64,000 bases of DNA from Macrotis lagotis (GCF_037893015.1 NC_133666.1:265711530-265775529); one strand, 5' to 3'; numbered from the stretch's first letter, positions 23,642 to 35,031 are shown. Notes: generated by a model from the sequence alone, not told the origin. Numbers and translations are program-made.

Positions 23642-23694
<53 letters not shown>
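23642..23694. repeat. (AG)n microsatellite
   Basis: About 53 bp of perfect AG repeats, 108 bp from the C-run. Confidence 0.96.
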
Positions 23695-23698
<4 letters not shown>

Positions 23699-24095
23699 AC
23701 TCCTATCTTCTCTCCTGAAACCCAACAGTATTTTATTTCTTTTTATAATATGGGGTTAGAGAAATGAGATGGAGTATAGGTTGTGTTTAGATTGAAATGA
23801 TTTTCCTTTTGAATATAAAACCATTTGAGAATAGACAAAAAAAAACTACTCAATGATAGAGAAAATTTCTTCTAAAAGTTGTGTATTTATGAAGGTACAT
23901 ATACTACATACAACATTGAATAGGAAGGTGGTGCTTCCCCTTGTCAATAATACAAAAGCAGTAGATGGTTGCCCACATATCATAGCATAGATAGGATTAT
24001 CGGTTCACTTGTTTATGGAACTTTGAATTTATATTGAAATCATACTCGTGTAAGCATAAGGTTCCATAAATAGGAAAGATAATAGGCAAAGAATT
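23695..24095. other. Anonymous DNA between microsatellites
   Basis: AT-rich, no gene or named repeat recognised. Confidence 0.5.
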
Positions 24096-24130
24096 ATATA
24101 TATACATATAAATACACACACATGTTTATG

Positions 24131-24167
<37 letters not shown>
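24096..24167. repeat. (TA)n/(CA)n compound microsatellite
   Basis: Two AT tracts flanking a short CA stretch, with the main perfect TA run at 24135-24167. Confidence 0.92.
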
Positions 24168-24168
<1 letters not shown>

Positions 24169-24226
24169 TCTATGACTTAAGTAAGATAAGTTTGAGCAAA
24201 AAAAGCTAAATTTAAGAAGAAGGTGA

Positions 24227-24271
24227 TTGGAGGTCAATTGAATAATCAAAAATGGTTGGAGGTCAATTGAA
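24227..24271. repeat. 16 bp direct repeat
   Basis: 'ttggaggtcaattgaa' occurs at 24227-24242 and 24256-24271, separated by 13 bp. It could be a target-site remnant or a small slippage duplication. Confidence 0.85.
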
Positions 24272-24802
24272 AAAAGAAGTAACATGATTCAAAATTGCAT
24301 CTTTATTGCAAATGGAGTCATTATCTCTTCTCTCTCCCTTCATGCTTCAGTCACACTGAAATAAAGGTGGATGAATCCTTGTCCAAAAAAGGTCTAAACT
24401 TATTGATAAATCTCTACCCATTGTAGTATTAATCTCACCAGAAAAAATTTAGCATCTATTGATTTTCTTTTATTTAAAAGAAAATAAAATGACAGCAATG
24501 AAAAGTCAAAACTGAGAGGATGTTAAAAAGTTCATTGGAAAGGAAGAAGTCAGTGACTTGTCATGCCATCTGCACCATAGCCTCTACTCATTTTAACTCA
24601 ACACCTCAACAAGAAAAGAGAAGAGACAGAATTCTAATGAGCTGATCATTTAATGGGAAAGTTACATTCATCTAGAATGGAGACAGGAGGTTAAAGATGT
24701 GTATCTGGTGCGGTGCTTGTATTAGCTCACCAATCATAATTCTCAGTTAGCAAATAATCTGACAGCCAACAAAGATTTATTAAGCATTTACTAATTATCA
24801 GT
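24272..24802. other. Anonymous DNA, no gene seen
   Basis: No coding signal. A fragment like the reverse L2 end ('aagatttattaagcattta') lies at 24769-24795. Confidence 0.45.
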
Positions 24803-24925
24803 GGTTGTTGTTATTATCTTTGTTCATCCTTCGTTTTCAAACAGGACCAAATACATCAGGAGGTTGATGTCTTCACTGCTGCAAGAATTGGTTTTAAAAT
24901 TAGAATTGTATGATCATCAACCTCA
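24803..24925 (-). repeat. RTE-type SINE tail
   Basis: 'ttgttgttattatctttgtt' followed by 'catccttcgttttcaaacag', 'gaccaaatacatcagg' and 'ggttgatgtc' is the reverse complement of the tail of RTE-tailed SINEs (compare 42000-42082). The head is not recognisable. Confidence 0.6.
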
Positions 24926-25777
24926 ATCTCTTGATTGTGAAAGCACTGGGAATAGAAATGTCAGCAAACAAAACAGTCTTGGTGGATTCTCTTGCACCTC
25001 ATACCACTAATCACTCCATTCACTACAAACAACTCATCAAAGCCTCAGAAGAAGAGGGCAGAAAAAACAATCATTTAAAAATTTAATTCCCTGCTTGACT
25101 TCATTTACCTATATGGCAGAAAATGGAGAAGCAGAAATATCTCCTTTTGGTTTCTTCTCTCAACAGGTACCAAAATGCCAATCCTGGAAAGACAAGATCA
25201 AATTATATCACCAATGGGCAAACCCTGGTGTAGCATCTGCTTGAGACTACTAACTTTATAGCAGTGTTATCTGGACCAGTAGCCTAGGAATATTTAGACT
25301 AATAATATATAAGTAATATTTTAGAAATTCTTTATGAATAACTATGCATGACATATAATAAACACTGGACTGGGAGATTATTATAACCGGGGTGGGTGGG
25401 GGCTGTCTGAAATGTCACATCTACATTAGACTAGGCTACTGCAAGAATGGGAAAGTTTTGAATCATGTGGCATTTTTATTCCAGTGAATGAAAATCATCA
25501 GTTAAAAAAAAAAAGTTGAGAACAAGAGTGACTGTGCCAACAACTGAGTGAAAGAAATGAAGGGGAGATAATGCTAAGCTAATGCTCAGCACAGTTGATT
25601 GGGCAGTCAGTTGCCACAGTAAAAGTAGAATGGTAGAAGAATATTGGGCCAGAAACAAGGGAAGGGGACAACCTGTTAATACTACAATATGCCTCTATGT
25701 TAATACTATAACATGAATTATACATAGGATATTAGGACTTTTTTTTACAAGGTACCTTGGAAAACAAAGAGGCCAAG
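24926..25777. other. Anonymous DNA, no gene seen
   Basis: No gene or repeat family recognised. Confidence 0.5.
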
Positions 25778-25978
25778 AAGTTCTTAACTTAGGGCCCTTG
25801 GTATAGATTTCACAGAAACCTGGATAAAACAAATAACAACTTCCCCCCTACATTCATTATAATTGTTTTTCTTGTAATTCTACATATTTCCTTTTATGAA
25901 TTTAAAAACATTATTCTGAGAATGGATCTATAGGCTTCACCAGATTGCCAAAGGAGTCAATCACATGTGAGCATGTGC
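25778..25978 (-). mobile_element. MITE-like element, second copy
   Basis: It is the inverted counterpart of 5815-6008. The left part reads 'agttcttaacttagg' (the terminal inverted repeat), the centre 'tttttcttgtaattctacat', and the right part 'cttcaccagattgccaaag' plus 'gagtcaat'. Order and spacing match the first copy. Confidence 0.62.
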
Positions 25979-26029
25979 ACATGTGCACATATACACACAC
26001 AAATTAAGAATTTGATCTGAAGTCAAAGC

Positions 26030-26255
26030 CTTCATTGTACAAATGAGGAAACAAGGCTGAAAAAAGGATGTGATTTTATAATTTATAAACTTACAATTTT
26101 ATAATAACTGATTCATTTTATTATTGATAATTTAATAATAATTTATGAGAAGAAACTGAGGAACAGATAGTTTTAGTGACTGACCCAAGGTTACATTGGT
26201 TTAAACTGAAAACCTTGATTCTTATTTCAGTATGGTAATCATTATACCACCCTAA
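26030..26255 (-). repeat. MIR-like fragment interrupted by AT-rich DNA
   Basis: 'cattgtacaaatgaggaaac' begins it and 'gactgacccaaggttacatt' then 'cattataccacccta' end it, as in reverse MIR. An AT-rich stretch lies in the middle. Confidence 0.5.
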
Positions 26256-27006
26256 CACATGCTATATAATAAGACAAGTGATATGGATCAGAACTAGATC
26301 TCTAATGTACCAGAAACCTTAAGTTAAAGAATATTATAAGCTCCAGATGTCAGCTGTGTCTAATTGATGCTTAAACTTTAAAATGAAAAGTTCAACTGTT
26401 GAAATAATTTCTCTATACAACACCAAGCATCTGCAGATTTGGCAATGTCCGGAGAAATCATCTAAGTAATTGACTGAATTTTTTACTTTTCATCCAGATG
26501 GTTAGTATTGAGTAGGCATACCAACTGGCTTTCCATTTGTTTGCAAAATATAGGGAGCAACATGCTAATTTAAAGAAGTGGAACTATTCAGTCACTGACT
26601 TTTAATAAATATTCAGCATCCCTGACAATATTATCTTGGTCTCCCAGAGTCTACTGCAGTGATATTATGTTGTCCTATTTTCTTCTCCATTAACTGAGTT
26701 GTTTTCCATCTTATCCCAAACAGGGCAATTATTGTGATAATAGAACAATGTCCCAGTATCATAATTAGGCTCTATAAGTGGTAGTTTGTTTGAAGGGTAT
26801 TTTTTTTTACATGCTGTAATGGAAATGTACACCATCCACGTGAAATAAGCAACACTCTTCATGCTGTCTTTAATGTGGAATTCTGACAGAACTCTTTTCT
26901 ATTGTCATTCACAGACTCCATTTTCCTCAATATCTTTGAATCTTAATTGTTTCTTAATTTAACTATGACAAGTTAAACAAAGTCTGGAAGGTAGTAGTTC
27001 ATTTAT
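26256..27006. other. Anonymous DNA, no gene seen
   Basis: No gene or named repeat recognised. A minus open frame at 26665-26862 has no domain. Confidence 0.5.
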
Positions 27007-27018
27007 AAAGAATCATTT

Positions 27019-27171
27019 GGGGGCGGCTAGGTGGCGCAGTGGATAAAGCACCGGCCTTGGAGTCAGGAGTACCTGGGTTCATCCGGTCTCAGACACTTAA
27101 TAATTACCTAGCTGTGTGGCCTTGAGCAAACCACTTAACCACATTTGCCTTTCAAAAACCTAAAAAAAAAA
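27019..27171 (+). mobile_element. Marsupial tRNA-type SINE with 12 bp target duplication
   Basis: Complete copy from 'gggggcggctaggtggcgc' through 'taataattacctagctgtgt' to an A-rich tail. 'aaagaatcattt' flanks it perfectly at 27007-27018 and 27172-27183. A 2-base gap at 'ttcatccggtc' is shared with the truncated copy at 31672, a possible subfamily mark. The perfect duplication suggests a fairly recent insertion. Confidence 0.93.
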
Positions 27172-27239
27172 AAAGAATCATTTTACTTATCTTACCCTTT
27201 CCTAAGAAAGAATAGATGTGAAGTACTTAAAAACAGTTA

Positions 27240-27445
27240 TTCAATTTAAAGGGTTTGGGTCTAAGGGCAGATTCCCCTATGGTAACACAGATAGGTAATG
27301 GTTCTCAAATATGGTCCTAGAATATATTGGTGCACTGAGACACTAGATTATCTACCTAGTGTGATACAGCTAGTATATGTCAAAGAGAGGACCTGAACTC
27401 AGGTCTTCATGATTTTGAGGTCTGTTCTCTATCTTTTATTCTATG
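27240..27445 (-). repeat. Eroded SINE fragment (-)
   Basis: 'gtgatacagctagtatatgt' and 'ctgaactcaggtcttcatg' match the reverse SINE order. Both ends are lost. Confidence 0.5.
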
Positions 27446-27499
27446 TTGATTCTCCATACAACAAATATGGATTATAATGTAAACTAATGCCTTTATTGA

Positions 27500-27715
27500 G
27501 AGTTCCATTCAGTTAAAATCAATTCAACAATTAACTCTACCTACTATGTATGAGGCACTAGTTGGCATTTGAGGATACATGGAGAAAAAGTAGATAGTTC
27601 CTGCCCTCTGTTGACTTCCTGCCTACTTTATGATACCAATTATGTATACACAATTAAATAAATTTATACAAGGTAAAGCAAAGAAATTTTACAAAAGGAA
27701 CAACTAAGGGAATTG
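27500..27715 (-). repeat. L2 3'-end fragment
   Basis: 'aattaactctacctactatg', 'aggcactagttggcatttg' and 'tagttcctgccctctg' match the reversed L2 end. Confidence 0.65.
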
Positions 27716-27920
27716 AGAAGAGAGAAAAATGGAATAGTAGAAAAGGAATGAGGTTGGAGTGAAAAGATCTTGGTTTAAATCCATGTTCTGCTATTTTCTA
27801 TCTGTGTGAATATAATTTAAGCCCCTTAAGCTGGGTTTTGGTTTTCCTCACCTAGAAAATGAGGGATTTGGACTGGATGTGATATCTGTGGTTCTTTTTG
27901 ACTCTATATCTAGGAAAGAC
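27716..27920 (+). repeat. MIR-like fragment
   Basis: 'agatcttggtttaaatccat' ... 'tttcctcacctagaaaatga' ... 'gaactctatatc'-like end in the MIR order. Confidence 0.6.
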
Positions 27921-28164
27921 CTGGAACTAGACACAAGCTTGGAAGGAAGATAAGACAGACTTCTATAAGAAAGATGAGAAGAATTGATTACAGAATTTTT
28001 TTAAACCCCAAGAACTTACTTTTTGAGATATAAAAATTAAAAATTATAAAATTTATATCAATTATAAAAAACATTTAGAAAATTCTCACCAAAGGTAGCC
28101 ACTATTTACACTTTTTTTTTCAGTATATATAGTTGATAGATTTTTTTGCTGTCTTTAAATATAA

Positions 28165-28300
28165 TGATAGCAACTCCCATTCCTATAGTGTTTGAGATTT
28201 AGGAGATGCTTTCCTGTGAGGTGAGTATAGTTATCTTCATTTTACAAATAAAGAAACTGAGTCTTAGAAAGGGAAAGTCACTTGTCACAATAACAACCTA
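28165..28300 (-). repeat. MIR-like fragment
   Basis: 'tttacaaataaagaaactga' with 'gtcttagaaagg' and 'gtcacttgtcacaa' is reverse MIR. Confidence 0.6.
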
Positions 28301-28566
28301 GATAAAGCATCAAGGCACCCTGAGGGAGGTGTCATGTCCTTAGGGAACCCACTTACTACAATTGCTTCCTTCATATCACAGTGGAGACAACCCAGGACCC
28401 TAAAATCAAGAACCTTTATAATAGAAATATTGTCCAGAATGCTCATCTTACTTATGGCCCTTAATGGCCAACATCCCTGGAAGTACTCCCTATAGTGAGG
28501 TGGCATGTCATCTGCTCCTCGACTAAAGTTTCTGCCTTCTCAGTAATCACCATTATTTCCTGTCAA

Positions 28567-28659
28567 CTCCTCCTCCTCCTCCTCCTCCTCCTCCTCCTCC
28601 TCCTCCTCCTCCTCCTCCTCCTCCTCCTCCTCCTCCTCCTACTACTACTACTACTACTA
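28567..28659. repeat. (TCC)n then (TAC)n trinucleotide array
   Basis: About 73 bp of perfect TCC/CTC repeats change to about 20 bp of CTA/TAC. The minus-strand reading gives a poly-Gly frame, which is a by-product of the repeat and not a gene. Confidence 0.96.
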
Positions 28660-29689
28660 GTCTTCCACTGATAACAAAGAGAACCATAGCAACCAACCAA
28701 GTGATTGGTGAAGTGAGTTGCACAGTTATGTTTATTATAGTGAGGGTTATGCTGTCGCAGTCTTTAGCATTGTCAAATGGTTCAACACCAGAAACAGATA
28801 AGATTTTAACAATGAAAATGGCAATTTCAGTAACATCAATTACTAGCATTTGCTTTACCTCCACCCTAAGAACCATGAAACTTTTCCATCTAACTTGAAG
28901 ATGAAACTTCCTATGTCTTCCTATCTTCTCTTCTCCTTGGAGACTTCCAGGTTCTCTTTGATACCCTTTCTTATCCCACCAACTGGGCTGTAGTGAAAAA
29001 AAAAGTTATTGAATGTGGAATGGGTTGCTTGGGAAATGATGGATTCCCTTTATTAGAGGTATTATTTTAAGGACATGGGTTAGATCAGACAGGCACTAAG
29101 CTTCCTTCCAAATCTAGAATACTTTATTTCTTTGAGGGTCCCTCTATCTAATTACACTTGAATTGCATATACTCTTTCAAATATAATTCTTCCAAGTCAA
29201 GTTAGGTAGATGAAACTGGTAGTACTGTGGTATCCTACACAGATCTAAAAGTATAATAATCATTCTCAAGGCAAAATATCTTAAAATTTAAACTGTTTGG
29301 GGAAAGAAACAAAAAAAAACTTTTCTACATTTTTTAAAATCACTTTTTTATTGACAGACCTAATCATATTTCAGTAACCACATCTGGTGATGAACAGATC
29401 TAATGGAATTCAATTCAATCATAACACAAAACAAAGCCCATGTGGCATATTTACCTGAGTCATCTCTGTAAAAATGAGTCATAAGAATTTGACAATCTAG
29501 GTTCCCCAAGAAACCAATATCCATAAGCCTACTTTAATTCTAGCAAATCAAGTCTCTACTAGCCCTCCCAAATCTTGTGCTTGTCCCAAAGGGTAGAACT
29601 TCAATCACTCCTCTTCCAGTAAGAATGTTTTATCAGTTTGGCAATATTTAAGACATCATCTAACATGTCATGAAATCTGGGACATCATT
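28660..29689. other. Anonymous DNA, no gene seen
   Basis: No gene or clear repeat. The stretch 28900-29000 has weak L2-like words only. Confidence 0.45.
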
Positions 29690-29830
29690 AGGGCCACATT
29701 CTTCCTCTTTTAAATAGGAGGAAATTGAGAACCAGATAGAAGTAACTTCCCCAAGGTGGTACAGTTAGACAGCTAGAACCAAATCTTGAACCCAGATATC
29801 CTGATTCCTAGTCTAGTAGTGCTCTTTGGA
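29690..29830 (-). repeat. MIR-like fragment
   Basis: 'aggaggaaattgagaaccag', 'ccaaggtggtacagttag' and 'gaacccagatatcctgattc' in the reverse MIR order. Confidence 0.62.
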
Positions 29831-30134
29831 CAGGACTAGGGCATGGCTGACTTGACAAAATAGAGAGCAATATTACTGATTATTAGAATCAAGCTATCAC
29901 CCAATAAGAATTTATTGTTTCTAATATTTGTCAAGCCCTGTACTAACTTCAGGATACAAAAATTGAAGTTCCTACTTTCAAGGGGTTTACATTCTATCAA
30001 AAGAAATAAAAGGTCCACTGATAAGAAAATATCAAGTAAACATCAGGTATTGAGGAAAAGGGAAGAAACACAAATAACTGTGGAGGGGGATGGGGGGAAT
30101 ATTCAAAAAGGCTCTTTTAAAAAATGGCACATTA

Positions 30135-30279
30135 GGGGTGGCTAGGTGGTGCAGTGGATAGAGCACTGGTCCTGGAGTCAGGAGTACCTGAGTTCAAATC
30201 TGACCTCAGACACTTAATAATTACCTAGCTGTGTGGCCTTGGGCAAGTCACTTAACCCCATTGCCTTGCAAAAACCTAA
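30135..30279 (+). mobile_element. Marsupial tRNA-type SINE inside L2
   Basis: Complete copy with A-tail. Target duplication 'aaaaaatggcacatta' at 30119-30134 and a one-base longer version at about 30280-30296. Confidence 0.92.
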
Positions 30280-30461
30280 AAAAAATGGCACCATTAGTTG
30301 AATTTTGGAAGAGACTTAGAAGTAAAATGAGAGGAATTTTATTTTAACCATTGACTACACAAAGGATAGAGGCAGAGATGAAATGCCCTATGTAAGGGAA
30401 AGCAAGTAATCTATTTTGACTGAAATGTAGAGTATATGAAGAAGAGAAATGTATAAAAACT

Positions 30462-30722
30462 AGGCAGCTAGATGGTGCAGTGGATAGACTGCTGGACCTG
30501 AAGTAAGAAAGACTCATCTTCCTGGGTTCAAATTTGTCCTCACACCCCTACTAGTCATGTTATTCTGGGCAAGTCATTTAATCCTCTTTGCCACAGTTTC
30601 TTCATCCATAAAATGAGCTGGAGAAAGAAATGGCAAATTATTGAAGTATTTTTTCCAAAAAAAAACACCCTCAAATGGTGTCATGGAGAGTCAGCTACCA
30701 CTAACAACAACAACAACAACAA
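30462..30722 (+). mobile_element. Mar1-like CORE-SINE inside L2
   Basis: 'aggcagctagatggtgcag' head, 'cttcctgggttcaaattt' centre, then the LINE-like tail 'aaaatgagctggagaaagaa' and 'ggtgtcatggagagtcag', ending in an (AAC)n run at 30704-30722. Longer than the short SINEs because of the tail. Confidence 0.82.
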
Positions 30723-31030
30723 TACATAATAAATTTAGAAAAATATGCAAAAAACAGATTATAAGGAACTTAAATAGTAAATAGTGGGGTGGCAGATTAC
30801 ATTTTGATCTTACAGATACTGGAGAGGTATTGGAATTTCTTGCACACTGTACTGGTATAGTCATTCTTTTGACAGTTTTATGAAATATGAATTGGATAGG
30901 GAAGAAACTAAAGGCAGAGAGAGCAATGAGGGGACTATTGAAATTGTGCAGATGAGAAGTGATAAGAATCTGAACTCAAGTGAAACTATATGAGTGTAAG
31001 GAGATAAATGAGACTTTGGAAGATCCAGAA

Positions 31031-31370
31031 AAGAGGTGGACATTTATATAGCACTTTGTCCAAATGTGACTTGCCTCTGATTCATACTGGTTGTGTGGTC
31101 CTAGGAAAGTCACTTACCCTCAGTACCCTAGAAAATTCTCTAACACTATAAGTTGCAGAGAAAGTACCAATATGCATTTGAAGAGAATATTTCCTCACCT
31201 GAACATTCTCTGTAGAAAGGTGCCATTAGTCCATTTTCCATCTCAGTGCCTTATAAAGTACTCTGAGATCTGAAAAAAACCTTTATGCATTATCTCTTTC
31301 AATCTTTACCATAACTCCTTGAGGTAGATTTTACAAATATTCTTATTTCTATTTTATAGTTGAAATTAAG
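31031..31370. repeat. Nested SINE remnants
   Basis: 'gacatttatatagcacttt' at 31039-31057 (reverse MIR/Mar type) continues only after about 31290 ('ttatgcattatctctttcaa', 'taactccttgaggtagattt'). Between them lies a forward SINE-like piece ('ctggttgtgtggtcctagg', 'acactataagttgcagag'). Confidence 0.45.
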
Positions 31371-32815
31371 ACACTATCTATACCAAAATAGGGTCAAAAT
31401 GGGTACAGGATTTAGACATGAAGGGCAACACCATATAAAAATTAATAGACCAAGAAATATTCTATCAGATTTTTGGAAAGGAGGCAAATTTATGACCAAA
31501 CAAGAATTAGAATATATTATAAACTACAAAATGAATGATTTTGACTATATTAAATTAAAAAGTTTTGCACTAATAAAATCCATGCTGCCAAAATTAGAAG
31601 GAAAGCAGAAAGCTGGGAAACAATCTTCCCAACTAGAGATTCTGATAAAAGTCTCATTTCTAAAATATATAATCCGGTCTCAGACACTTAATAATTGCCT
31701 AGCTGTGTGGCCTTGGGAAATCCACTTAACCCTGTTTGCCTTGCAAAAAACCTAAAAGAATAAAATAAAATAAAATATATAGAGAATTGTCTCAAATTTA
31801 TAAGGTTACAAGTCATTCCCCAATTGATAAATGGGGAATAGAATATGAATAGACAGTTTTCAAATGAAGAGATTAAAGTTATATATAATCAAATGAAAAA
31901 AATGCACCAAATCATTACTGATTAGGGAAATGAAAATGAAACCAACTATGAGGTATCACTTCACCCCTATCAGATTGGTTAAGATGAGAAAAAAGCAATG
32001 ATCAGTGTTGGAGAGTTTGTGGGAAGACTGAGACATAGATACATTGCTGGTGGAGTTGTGAACAGATTCAACCATTCTGGAGAGCAATATGGAACTATGC
32101 CCAGAAAGCAATAAACATGTTCATTCCCTTTGACCCAGCAATTCCAATTCTAGGCCTATAATCCAGAAGAAATCATAAAAAATGGGAAAAGTCCTATGTG
32201 TTCTAAAATATTCATAGCAGCTCTTTTTTTAGTGTCAAAGAATTGGAAATTGAGAGGATGCCCATCAGTTGGGGAATGGCTAAATAAGTTATGGTACATG
32301 AATACTATGGTATATTATTGTTCTATAAGAAACCATAAATGGTCAGACTCTAGAGAAATTTGGAATGAGTTACCGGTTCTAATGCTGAGTGAAGGGAGCA
32401 GAACCAAGAGAACAATGTACACATTAATAACAACATTGTGAGATGATCAATTTTAATGGAAGCACCCCCTCTCAGCAGTTCAAAGAGCTAGGACAACTGT
32501 ATTAGACTGGCTATGGACAATGTTATCCCAATAAAGAGGAAGAAAAACAAAACAGCAACAACAACAACAACAAAATCCTTTAGAATCTGATGAACACTTT
32601 ATAAAAGTTATCTCTTATATCTCTTTTCTTAATCCTAGTTCCTCAAACCAAAAATGACTAATCTGTAAACATGTTTTTCAAAAGTGGATATGTACAATGT
32701 TACCTTGACTGTTCGCCACTGAGGGGAGGGGAGTGGGAAGGGCAGGTGGAAAGAAATTTTTTAACTTAAAAATATACATATACATATGGAAGAATGTTGA
32801 AAAATAAAAAAAAAG
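31371..32815 (+). mobile_element. L1 3' part with a SINE nested inside
   Basis: Forward L1 ORF2 C-terminal region and 3' UTR, about 1.35 kb without the insert. Conserved landmarks are 'ttctggagagcaatatggaa', 'tgacccagcaattccaatt', 'gtacatgaatactatgg' and 'ggtcagactctagagaaat', ending in a G-rich tract (32722-32750) and an A-rich tail. Open pieces at 31360-31755 and 32196-32441 are interrupted by stops and by the SINE. No L1 start, 5' UTR or reverse-transcriptase core is present, so it is a 5'-truncated insertion. Confidence 0.9.
31672..31770 (+). mobile_element. 5'-truncated SINE nested in L1
   Basis: Only the second half of the marsupial SINE is present, from 'tccggtctcagacacttaat' to an A-rich tail. 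It is flanked by 'taaaatatata' at 31661-31671 and 31771-31781, so it is a true insertion truncated at its 5' end and not a remnant. Confidence 0.9.
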
Positions 32816-34379
32816 GAAATTCAGGCACTGACTGTGTTTCATAATTTGTCCAAGGTCACATATGTGTATGTGTTCCATTTCAATACTGTGGTTCATGCAA
32901 CAAGTCCTGTATCTTTTGAGCTATCGTGCATAAATCTTTGCATATTCTGCATTGACGCATGCTTTCAAGTATTTGTGGTTCAGCCACAGCATGCCTGGAA
33001 AATCTCACTTCCAGTTAGAGTCGATTGATGAGAAGGTGTGTTCATCTTTAACTCCCTTGCAGTTAAGAAAATACCAGTCAGGCTTTAACTTGTATGTGAC
33101 CTCAAACTCTAGGGTTGGACTAACCCAGAGGGCACATAGAGATCTGCCTTCTGGACTGTAGGATAAGCCATAGTTTACTATCTTTTTTTTTTTTTTGGTT
33201 AGAGTGGGGGTGGGGATAGGGAAGAAAGGGTATTTGGGGTGAGAAGTGATACTGCTTCTAGAAACTTGGCTTAGTGGTTTGGCATCATGGAAATTTTGTC
33301 CCACCTGCTATATTCCTAGTAACTAAAACTATGAGGAGGCTAGACTTTTGAGGATTATTAGCCCACAAATTATTTCTTCATCTTGCCACATTCTTTAAAA
33401 GGGAATAGCAGTTTTTTCTTTCTTTTTTTGTAATTAAAAATAATTTAAAATTAAATACAAAATGAGAAAAGGAAAAACTACAATGGATATAGTAGAGGAT
33501 TCAATGTAAAACAATAAATGATATAAAATGATAAATTTCAATTTCAAGAAAACCTATAAAAATTCTGCAGTCCCTCAATTGGCTGTAGACTACAACTGTG
33601 CTCTCTGTCCTGGAACTGAAGCCAGGGACTCTTCTCTCCTACAAGTCCACAGTCAAAACGTTCCCCACCCCTTATTTCTGCACTTATCAACTTACCAGGT
33701 ATGCCCAGGCCATATCTAGTCAACACAGCTGTGCTTGATAAACTTAGGTAGGTCTTTCACTCTTCTACTCTGTCATCAGACTCTCACACTGTCTGTAAAA
33801 TGAGAGTTTCCAAGACTTACTGTCCCTCAACCCATCTACCCCAGGGCTTGCTGTTTGTTGATTCTGAAGAGTTGGCCTGGAGATATTTGCATTTCACTCA
33901 AGTGGAACTGGTTGGGTTTTTTGTGGGGTCTTCTCAAATTATCTTAGGACAACATGCCTCCATTTATTCCTGATGTTCTAAGGTGAAATTCAGTCTTTTT
34001 TTTGTGGAGGAAATTTAGAGAGCTGAAAGTTTTCTGACCTAAACCATCTTCTCAAAATTCTCTCTAAGATTTTTTCTTAGGTGACCCTTGACCAAGATGA
34101 AGCCCCCAAAGTAAAAGATTTTTCTAGACTCCCATAGACTGAATCCTGAGGGGGAACCTGAGTCCAAAGAAGAAAGACAAACTTCCTCTTGTCTGGAGAA
34201 ATTTCCTAAACAAAACTTAGATATGGTTCATATCTAAGGTTTACCCAAAATATGAGTATAAAGTATAAGCTATTTATTTTCTTTATTTTGGAAGTTTTAT
34301 AAGGTCAAAAGATTCATAGATGTGTGTTAACAAAAATAGGAAACAAGAAACACCTCAATTAACCTGTTATGCTCATTAT
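32816..34379. other. Anonymous DNA, no gene seen
   Basis: No named repeat recognised. A run of T lies at 33182-33196. Short frames on both strands overlap and none has a domain. Confidence 0.5.
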
Positions 34380-34622
34380 GTGGGACAATTAGATGATTCA
34401 GTAGATAAAGTACTAGACCTGCCAACTCTTCATGAGTTCAAATTCATTCTCATACACTTATTAGGTGTGCAACCCTGGACAAGACATATCTCTGTTTGTC
34501 TCAGTTTCCTCACTTGTAAAATGAGTTGGAGAAGGAAATGGCAAACTACCTTAGTATCTTTGATTAAAAAAATCCCAAATAAGGCCGCAAAGAGTGATCT
34601 GGACTAAACAATAACTGGACAA
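34380..34622 (+). mobile_element. Mar1-like CORE-SINE
   Basis: 'gacaattagatgattcagta' head, 'catgagttcaaattcattct', then the tail 'aaaatgagttggagaagga' and 'aaggccgcaaagagtgat'. Diverged but complete in order. Confidence 0.78.
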
Positions 34623-35014
34623 CATCTCATTATATTTCCCACGATAGTAGAGATAGATAAACTGATATTTTGCACTCACCTTGGACTTGAATGGTTTGTG
34701 CAACTTAATAGAGCAAGGTCTCCTGGCCAGCAGGGGCACACATTGCTTTGACTTTCTTTAGTTCTTCAGTTCCTGGATGATGTTGCATGACCAGTTTTTA
34801 TCCAAAGAACTCTTCTTAAGACCAACCAATGCTTAAATACTCTTCAGGAACTCTCCACCTATAAGAGCTGCCAAGGCTAGAATCAACTATTTCTCAGGAT
34901 AACTGGTTGCTGGCATGTATGGGGTAGGGATAGGAGAGGGTGTGAGAAGAGCAGAAGAAATAGTCAGACTCATTTAATACTGCTAAAATTATCACAGCAG
35001 TCTCTAAGACACTA
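34623..35014. other. Anonymous DNA, no gene seen
   Basis: No repeat or coding signal recognised. Confidence 0.5.
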
Positions 35015-35031
35015 TTCACTGATCTATTCTT

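Larger units (their letters stand above)
29895..31030 (-). mobile_element. L2, minus strand, broken by two SINEs
   Basis: Left part: 'aatatttgtcaagccctgta' ... 'actttcaaggggtttacatt' (3' terminus reversed). Right part: 'actggagaggtattggaatt' ... 'aaaggcagagagagcaatga' ... 'gaaattgtgcagatgaga', the L2 segment usually found several hundred bases further in. The young SINE at 30135-30279 and the Mar1-like SINE at 30462-30722 lie inside, so L2 is the oldest of the three. Confidence 0.68.

Noticed and set aside
27019..27171. tRNA gene in the SINE head
   Set aside because: The head keeps a box-B-like 'gttcaaatc' or similar in related copies, but the A-rich tail, target duplications and lack of a full cloverleaf show a SINE.
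28553..28876. Minus-strand poly-glycine protein
   Set aside because: The glycine run is a translation of the (TCC)n array.
31360..31755. 131-codon open frame as a host gene
   Set aside because: It begins in L1 ORF2 sequence and its last third is translated from the nested SINE.
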